Shown here piece by piece: positions 41,628-45,635 of a DNA stretch of 45,635 nt. The stretch's first letter is position 1; every line of letters begins with the position of its first letter. Both the position numbers and the translations under genes were made by a program. The DNA is from Bacteroidales bacterium (GTDB taxonomy: Bacteria; Planctomycetota; Planctomycetia; Gemmatales; Gemmataceae). The notes under the pieces are model-generated. The model had not been told where the DNA came from, did no database searches, and saw only the letters and a program-made list of their open reading frames with translations. Location: assembly GCA_026931725.1 (NCBI GenBank), contig JAIXLE010000284.1:1-45635 (forward strand). Direction: 5' to 3'.

Positions 41628-43093
41628 GTAACCGTTCACAGGGGGTAGCCGGTTCGGTTCGTAGCTCATACTCCATCTGACGGCATGATGTCTCCACCGC
41701 CACTCCCCGACACCCTGTTCGCCGCCCTGCCGCCGGCCGTGCAGGCGTACATCCGCTCACTCGAAACCATTGCCGCCCAGGTCGCCATCCTCCAGACCCG
41801 CGTCGCCGAACTCGAAGCCCGGCTCGGTCAGAATTCGTCGAATTCGTCCAAACCGCCCTCATCCGATGGCCCACAGGTGAAGCCAGCCCCGCCCCAAACA
41901 CCGTCTGGCAAGAAGCGGGGCGGCCAGCCCGGCCACACGAAACACACGCAGGTGATCCTTCCGCCCGATGAGATCATCGACCACAAGCCGACCCACTGCC
42001 GTCACTGTGCCACGCCTCTCGCCGGTGAGGACCCGGACCCAACTGTCGACCAGGTGCTCGACCTGCCGGTCCAGTTGCGACACGTGGTTCACCACCGCCG
42101 CCATACGCTGACCTGTCCCCAATGTCACACCCCGACGATCGCCGTCCCCGTGTCCCAAACGATCAGCGGGTATGGTCCCAAACTGACCGCGACGGTGGCC
42201 TACCTGAGCGGGGTCGGCCGGCTGAGCAAGCGGGCCATTCGCACGCTGCTCGACGACGTGTGCGACCTGCCGATGTCGCTTGGGACCGTGAGCAAACTGG
42301 AGCAGACTGTCAGCCGGGCATTGGCCCCGATCCACGCCGATGTCCTGACCCAAACCCGGGGTCAGGACGCAAACGTCGACGAAACGGGCTGGAAGCAAGG
42401 GAAGAAGAAGGCGTGGCTGTGGGTGGCGGTGACCGCTGTCCTGACGGTCTTCCTGATTCGTCCCGGCCGCAATCGGGCCGCCTTCGACTCCCTGGTCGGA
42501 CCAACTCCGGGGGTGCTCACCACCGACCGGTACGGAGTGTACACCCACTTGGCTGGGACACGCCGGCAGGTCTGTTGGGCCCACCTGCGGCGGGACTTTC
42601 AGGCGATGATCGATCGGAAGAATGCGGGAAGCGAGATTGGGACCGCGTTGTTGTCCCAATCCGACATCCTGTTCACGCACTGGCAAAAAGTGCGGGACGG
42701 GACGCGAACTCGACAGTGGTTCTGGCAGACACACCAGTCGCGGCTGCGAGCGAGGGTGAAGACCCTGCTCGCGCGGGGTGTCGCGTGTTCGTGTCCGAAA
42801 ACGGCCGGGGTGTGTCGGGAACTCCTGGGGGTAGAGGAGTCGTTCTGGACGTTCGCGTGTCGGGACGGGGTCGAACCGACGAACAACGCGGCCGAGCGGG
42901 CGGTGCGTCACGCGGTGTGCTGGCGGAAGACGAGTTTTGGGACAGACAGCGAACGGGGCAGCCGGTTTGTGGAACGGATGCTGACGGTGGTGGCATCCTG
43001 TCGACAGCAGGGGCTTGGTGTCCTCGATTTCCTGGTGCAGGCCGTCTCCGGCCAGAACCCGTCACTACTGCCCGAAAGGGCGTGAACGGTTAC
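41628..43093 (+). mobile_element. IS66-type insertion sequence (single transposase gene)
   Basis: 1466 bp bounded by perfect 12-bp inverted repeats, GTAACCGTTCAC at 41628-41639 and GTGAACGGTTAC at 43082-43093; the GTAA start is typical for IS66. Only the transposase is present, as in the ISBst12-like subgroup without accessory genes. The 8 bp on each side (GATTCATG and AAAAAAAC) differ, so no target duplication is left. The element lies 163 bp after the glycosidase gene. Confidence 0.85.
41685..43085 (+). CDS. tnpC: IS66-family transposase (TnpC)
   Basis: 466 residues, intact. Leucine-zipper-like N-terminus (LETIAAQVAILQTRVAELEA), then NSSNSSKPPSSDGP, a basic hinge (KKRGGQPGHTKH), a zinc-finger-like CRHCATPL with LTCPQCHT, and the DDE domain: first Asp in ANVDETGWKQGKKKAWLW, second in GVLTTDRYGVYTHL, and Glu in PTNNAAERAVRHAVCWRKTS. 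All key residues are present, so the protein may be active. The stop codon overlaps the start of the right inverted repeat region at 43082. Confidence 0.93.
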   Translation: MMSPPPLPDTLFAALPPAVQAYIRSLETIAAQVAILQTRVAELEARLGQNSSNSSKPPSSDGPQVKPAPPQTPSGKKRGGQPGHTKHTQVILPPDEIIDHKPTHCRHCATPLAGEDPDPTVDQVLDLPVQLRHVVHHRRHTLTCPQCHTPTIAVPVSQTISGYGPKLTATVAYLSGVGRLSKRAIRTLLDDVCDLPMSLGTVSKLEQTVSRALAPIHADVLTQTRGQDANVDETGWKQGKKKAWLWVAVTAVLTVFLIRPGRNRAAFDSLVGPTPGVLTTDRYGVYTHLAGTRRQVCWAHLRRDFQAMIDRKNAGSEIGTALLSQSDILFTHWQKVRDGTRTRQWFWQTHQSRLRARVKTLLARGVACSCPKTAGVCRELLGVEESFWTFACRDGVEPTNNAAERAVRHAVCWRKTSFGTDSERGSRFVERMLTVVASCRQQGLGVLDFLVQAVSGQNPSLLPERA

Positions 43094-43234
43094 AAAAAAA
43101 CAGCGTTTTACCCAAACCCTAAAAAAAATATCATCCACAGGAACTCCATGGCATTTCGGTGGTTTTAGCCCGTTGGAATCGCTTGCGATTGCTGGAAGTG
43201 TGAACTTGATGGAACTTGCATGTGTTGATGTAGC

Positions 43235-43269
43235 ATCGGTCAACGTGTCGACCCGTTGACCGATTTTTT
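43235..43269 (+). terminator. Strong intrinsic terminator in the mobile region
   Basis: Perfect 11-bp stem (ATCGGTCAACG at 43235-43245 with CGTTGACCGAT at 43254-43264), 8-nt loop, then TTTTTT (43264-43269). It lies 140 bp after the IS66 element with no recognisable gene before it, so it may have belonged to a gene lost or cut by the insertion, or it may insulate the element. Confidence 0.75.
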
Positions 43270-43291
43270 CACTGTTACATGTGACAGTGAA
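43268..43291. repeat. 24-bp near-perfect palindrome
   Basis: TTCACTGT (43268-43275) and ACAGTGAA (43284-43291) flank TACATGTG; the whole 24 bp is symmetrical except for one T-G pair. It directly abuts the terminator's T-run. Confidence 0.6.
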
Positions 43292-43301
43292 ACAGGAAAG
43301 T

Positions 43302-43351
43302 TTGACCGTCCTTGACCGTCCTTGACCCCATTTGCCGGAGATTGCCGGAGC
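43302..43351. repeat. Five 10-bp phased repeats starting with TTG
   Basis: Units begin at 43302, 43312, 43322, 43332 and 43342: TTGACCGTCC twice, TTGACCCCAT, TTGCCGGAGA and TTGCCGGAGC. Spacing is exactly one helical turn, and the last unit runs into GGATAATACA. Confidence 0.6.
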
Positions 43352-43412
43352 GGATAATACAACGTGAGATACGGCCCGGCAGAGTTCTATGACATGCTAT
43401 AGTCGTGCCGAT

Positions 43413-43431
43413 GGTTCCCCGCGTGTCCCAT
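43413..43431 (+). repeat. Left copy of a 19-bp direct repeat
   Basis: GGTTCCCCGCGTGTCCCAT here and GGTTCCCCGTGTGTCCCAT at 45596-45614 agree at 18 of 19 positions in the same orientation, 2.2 kb apart, flanking the repeat array and the IS701 element. Confidence 0.6.
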
Positions 43432-43438
43432 GGGACTA

Positions 43439-43660
43439 GCCTACGGCCCGGCGGAGTCGCTCTCGAACGGCGGATCGCTCGAACGGCGGAGGATCGCTCG
43501 GCCCGGCCCGGAGCTTGCCCACGAACGGCGGAGGTTCCCAACGGCGGAGAGCGTTCCTACGGCCCGGAATAGCCTACGGCGGCGGAACGGAGCCTACGGC
43601 CCGGAGATCGTTCCCAACGGCGGAGAGCATCCCACCGGAGAGCGTATTCCCGGCTAGCGG
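43439..43660. repeat. Degenerate GC-rich repeat array
   Basis: About 220 bp made of interspersed short units, AACGGCGGAG (for example at 43482, 43524, 43540, 43616) and CTACGGCCCGGAG (43441, 43557, 43594), separated by GATCGTTCC/GCTCG-like spacers, giving about 11 units with an average period near 20 bp. An outlying TACGGCCCGGC occurs at about 43372. No long open frame of quality crosses it, so it is non-coding. Confidence 0.6.
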
Positions 43661-43916
43661 AAAGTAATGCCCATGTCCCCGGCCATGTCCCATTCCGGGC
43701 AATCGCCACCTCGTACGCTATGTCCTCATCCGTGCGTGTCGCGTCCGCCAGGAGTAGCCTTGCCGCGTCACGGGCATGGTCGACCTTTTCCCGCTTTCTA
43801 CCTCGATGATTGCCGCCCTGATAACCGGACGAATCACACTCTTCGTGATCGCCTTCTCTCTCGCTATCGTCAGCTCGTTTTGGCGAGTCCGAAAAATCAA
43901 TGGGGACCGTCCCCAT
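43557..43916 (-). pseudogene. Remnant of a helix-turn-helix gene
   Basis: A minus-strand frame, open up to 44030, contains KVDHARDAARLLLADATRTD followed by EDIAYEVAIARN (about 43700-43785). This is the pattern of a Fis/homeodomain-like helix-turn-helix with two helices and a turn. After ARN the sequence runs straight into the GC-rich repeat array, so the expected end of the recognition helix (usually TLYRW or similar) is missing. The upstream part is low in recognisable features and covers a 25-bp palindrome. I read it as a gene fragment disrupted by repeats; it may not be expressed. Confidence 0.35.
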
Positions 43917-43920
43917 TGAT
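43896..43920. repeat. 25-bp perfect palindrome (12-1-12), type A
   Basis: Arms ATCAATGGGGAC (43896-43907) and GTCCCCATTGAT (43909-43920) around one central C. Such GGGGAC/GTCCCC palindromes resemble REP-type repeats. Confidence 0.75.
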
Positions 43921-44118
43921 TCAACCGCTAATTCTGTTCTAACATTTGTCACAAACTTATGATCTACAACAACATGCGACGAAATTTTGCGATCGGACCA
44001 GTCTGGGCAGGCCTGCAAAGCGAGCCTCACAGCCAGCCTTTTTCCGCCCGAGAGAATCGCGGTCTACGGGTGTGTTTTCATTCTCGTTTTCGTTAGTCTC
44101 TTCTGTCGAATCCGCTGA

Positions 44119-44143
44119 GACAGTGTCATTAAATGACACTGTC
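44119..44143. repeat. 25-bp perfect palindrome (12-1-12), type B
   Basis: Arms GACAGTGTCATT (44119-44130) and AATGACACTGTC (44132-44143) around one central A, followed by CCC. It has the same 12-1-12 design as the palindrome 200 bp to the left and lies 63 bp outside the IS701 element. Confidence 0.75.
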
Positions 44144-44205
44144 CCCGCAAACATCGGCAATCTTCGGTAGTGGTGATCCACGGCCACGATGGCGGAATGC
44201 GCACC

Positions 44206-45584
44206 CTAGCACTACAGCGCAGGATCAGATGACGCATCTATGCGGCCGTTTCTTGTGGGATCGCGTGGCCTGCGCGTTCCGTCGCTGGTGGTAGCGGATC
44301 ACCTCGCCGACATGCAACAGGTCCGGCACGCCCCGCTGTCGGCGGAATAGGCGGCGGCACACCGCGTTCAACGCCCGACACACCTGCTCCCGCGTCACCT
44401 GTGGATTTTTCCCCCCGCAACCGTTCCGTGTGAACCGCCACGAATCCCATCACAATCAGCGTCAACAGCAGGTGCCGCTCCAGTCCCACGTACTGTCGTC
44501 CCTCGAAGTGCGTCAGTCCCAACTCCGTCTTGACCACTCGAAAGGCGTGTTCCACCGTCGCCCGTCGGAACGCCACCCCCAGCACCGTCGCCAGCGACTC
44601 CCCCACCGCGTTGGTGACGAAACGCTTCACCTCCCCGGTCGCCTCGTTCACCGCCGTCACCAGCGTGTGCCAGCCGCGGGCCACCCACACCCGCACGCGA
44701 CGAGCCCGCCACACCGCGTCCGCCTGCGTCGCCCGTCCGATGCGGAACCGCCGCCATCGCCCAACGCGGGTCGCCGGTTGGTGAGCGTCCGCCCGCCGGG
44801 ATCGACCGCCCGGGGTCGATCGCACGGCAAAACTCTTTGGGACCTCGGCCACGAACTTCTGCTGCACCAACCCGAGCACCCACAGAAACGGTCCCTTGCT
44901 CCCGTACCCCTCGTCGAATGTCAGCCAGTCGAACCGTATCCCATTCGCGTTTAGCCGCAGTAGTTGGTCCAACGCGATTCGCCACTTGGACCGATACCGG
45001 ACCGTGTCCGGGACACCCGCCGCCCGGCATCGTTCGCGGTCCGTGGCCCACGACTGCGGCAGGTACAATTCCGCATCCAACAGCGTCTGAAAATGTCCCA
45101 TCGCCACCCCCATGTGGACGGTGACGATGCCGTTGTCGATCTTGCCCACGCATCCCAGATACTGCCGTTGGACTCCGGGTGTCTTGTCCCCTTTTTTCAC
45201 CGCGCTTGTCTCATCGATGACCCCGATCACCCCGAGCGGGTCGGGTGGTAATTCGGCCAGTTGCTCGGCCATCCGTTGCTGGAGCCGATCGCGGGCGGTG
45301 ACGTGGTCCCAGGTACATGTGACCAGAAATTCTTGCAAGGTGCGGACGGCGGTGCCAGCGGCCAGGGCGATCGGTTCGACGCTCTTGCGGGGCAGGTCGG
45401 AGAGCAGCCCGCGGCAATAGGTGTGGAAGTGGGCGGCCGTGCGATCCTGGGTGAAGCAGCCGCGATACCGTCGCAACTCCGCCGCGAACGCCGGTCCCAA
45501 CGCTCGAATCTGTTCATTCGTCATGGGGTTCCCCTCCTGATGACTATTCTATCGCTCGGGAAGCAACCCGCGCTGTGGTGCTAG
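44206..45584 (-). mobile_element. IS701-type insertion sequence with CTAG target duplication
   Basis: Ends: CTAG followed by CACTACAGCGC at 44206-44220, and GCGCTGTGGTG followed by CTAG at 45570-45584. The 11-bp inverted repeats differ at one base; the CTAG on both sides is the 4-bp target duplication expected for IS701 (YTAR sites). The element proper is 44210-45580, 1371 bp, with one transposase gene on the minus strand. The clean duplication points to a fairly recent insertion. Confidence 0.88.
44238..45524 (-). CDS. IS701-family transposase, frameshifted near the C-terminus
   Basis: 428 residues as one frame, ATG at 45524 with AGGAGGGG upstream. DDE residues are present: Asp in VIGVIDETSAVKKG, Asp in WLTFDEGYGSKGPF and Glu in VEHAFRVVKTELGLTHFEG; PGVQRQYLGCVGKIDNGIV is a family block. 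After VHTERLRG the frame turns into a Gly/Pro/Ala-rich tail. In the +1 frame from a G6A5 run (44406-44416) a proper tail is found, GKNPQVTREQVCRALNAVCR ending near 44225 with YHQRRNAQATRSHKKRP. So a one-base change, or ribosomal slippage, separates the body from its native C-terminus. The protein may be inactive or made by frameshifting. Confidence 0.85.
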   Translation of the reverse strand: MTNEQIRALGPAFAAELRRYRGCFTQDRTAAHFHTYCRGLLSDLPRKSVEPIALAAGTAVRTLQEFLVTCTWDHVTARDRLQQRMAEQLAELPPDPLGVIGVIDETSAVKKGDKTPGVQRQYLGCVGKIDNGIVTVHMGVAMGHFQTLLDAELYLPQSWATDRERCRAAGVPDTVRYRSKWRIALDQLLRLNANGIRFDWLTFDEGYGSKGPFLWVLGLVQQKFVAEVPKSFAVRSTPGGRSRRADAHQPATRVGRWRRFRIGRATQADAVWRARRVRVWVARGWHTLVTAVNEATGEVKRFVTNAVGESLATVLGVAFRRATVEHAFRVVKTELGLTHFEGRQYVGLERHLLLTLIVMGFVAVHTERLRGEKSTGDAGAGVSGVERGVPPPIPPTAGRAGPVACRRGDPLPPATERAGHAIPQETAA

Positions 45585-45595
45585 TTCCTGTCGAG

Positions 45596-45614
45596 GGTTC
45601 CCCGTGTGTCCCAT
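45596..45614 (+). repeat. Right copy of the 19-bp direct repeat
   Basis: GGTTCCCCGTGTGTCCCAT, 12 bp beyond the IS701 target duplication; partner of 43413-43431 (18/19 identical). Confidence 0.6.
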
Positions 45615-45635
45615 TCGTGGTATTCCCTGAGAGTG

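Noticed and set aside
41859..42911. 350-codon minus-strand and 348-codon alternative plus-strand frames in IS66
   Set aside because: Both overlap an intact IS66 transposase with all catalytic residues; GC-rich DNA leaves such frames open by chance.
41620..43101. 8-bp target duplication around the IS66 element
   Set aside because: The flanking 8-mers GATTCATG and AAAAAAAC do not match.
43302..43350. Short repeats as a CRISPR array
   Set aside because: Units are only 10 bp with no spacers and no cas genes are present.
44395..45153. 252-codon second minus-strand frame inside the IS701 transposase as a separate gene
   Set aside because: Gly-rich shadow composition, and its end does not match the native tail found in the remaining frame.

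Overview
The window looks like a chromosomal segment of a planctomycete, most likely of the Gemmata group (Gemmataceae). The evidence is a PVC-type propeller/HEAT/cytochrome c dehydrogenase, a TIGR02996 'repeat-companion' protein with leucine-rich repeats, a secreted glycosidase carrying the N-terminal LEDRAVPA export tag typical of these bacteria, a csrA gene and a moderately GC-rich base composition. The species cannot be named from the sequence alone. 34 gene-sized features are supported; no tRNA, rRNA or CRISPR array was seen.

Layout. 1-6.7 kb: the end of an unknown gene, a large secreted haem dehydrogenase, a TIGR02996/LRR protein, a HEAT-repeat lipoprotein, csrA and a CoA-binding protein. 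6.7-10.4 kb (minus strand): a MarR regulator with a flavin-dependent halogenase-like oxidoreductase, hemF, and a short-chain dehydrogenase. 10.4-20.6 kb (minus): the most unusual part, a two-gene unit made of a 2443-residue protein with two sacsin/HSP90-type ATPase modules and a SNF2-type helicase, closed by a clear intrinsic terminator. It resembles an undescribed defence or genome-maintenance system, but no nuclease or methylase is recognisable and the role is inferred.

20.9-29.6 kb (minus): a GH3-type acyl-adenylating enzyme, a small membrane protein and an alpha/beta hydrolase, then a seven-gene operon for a dedicated fatty-acid or polyketide-like product: two FabZ-fold proteins, FabG, an acyl carrier protein, an active ketosynthase, a ketosynthase homologue that has lost all three catalytic residues (chain-length-factor-like), and a 73-residue cysteine protein between the two ketosynthases. 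A good sigma-70-like promoter precedes it.

29.7-41.5 kb (mostly plus): a complete miniature transcription unit for a 27-residue very basic protein, two tandem patatin-like lipoproteins whose ribosome-binding sites can each be masked by a hairpin, an STN-like secreted protein, recD2, a small conserved-looking protein, a c-prime-like cytochrome, menG/ubiE and a multidomain GH5 glycosidase whose catalytic domain appears to be inserted inside a Calx-beta domain.

41.6-45.6 kb: a mobile-element area. A complete single-ORF IS66-type element (12-bp inverted repeats) is followed by about 1.1 kb of non-coding, repeat-laden DNA (a strong terminator, three long palindromes, a 10-bp phased repeat, a degenerate GC-rich repeat array and an HTH gene remnant), then an IS701-type element with CTAG target duplications whose transposase is frameshifted near its C-terminus.
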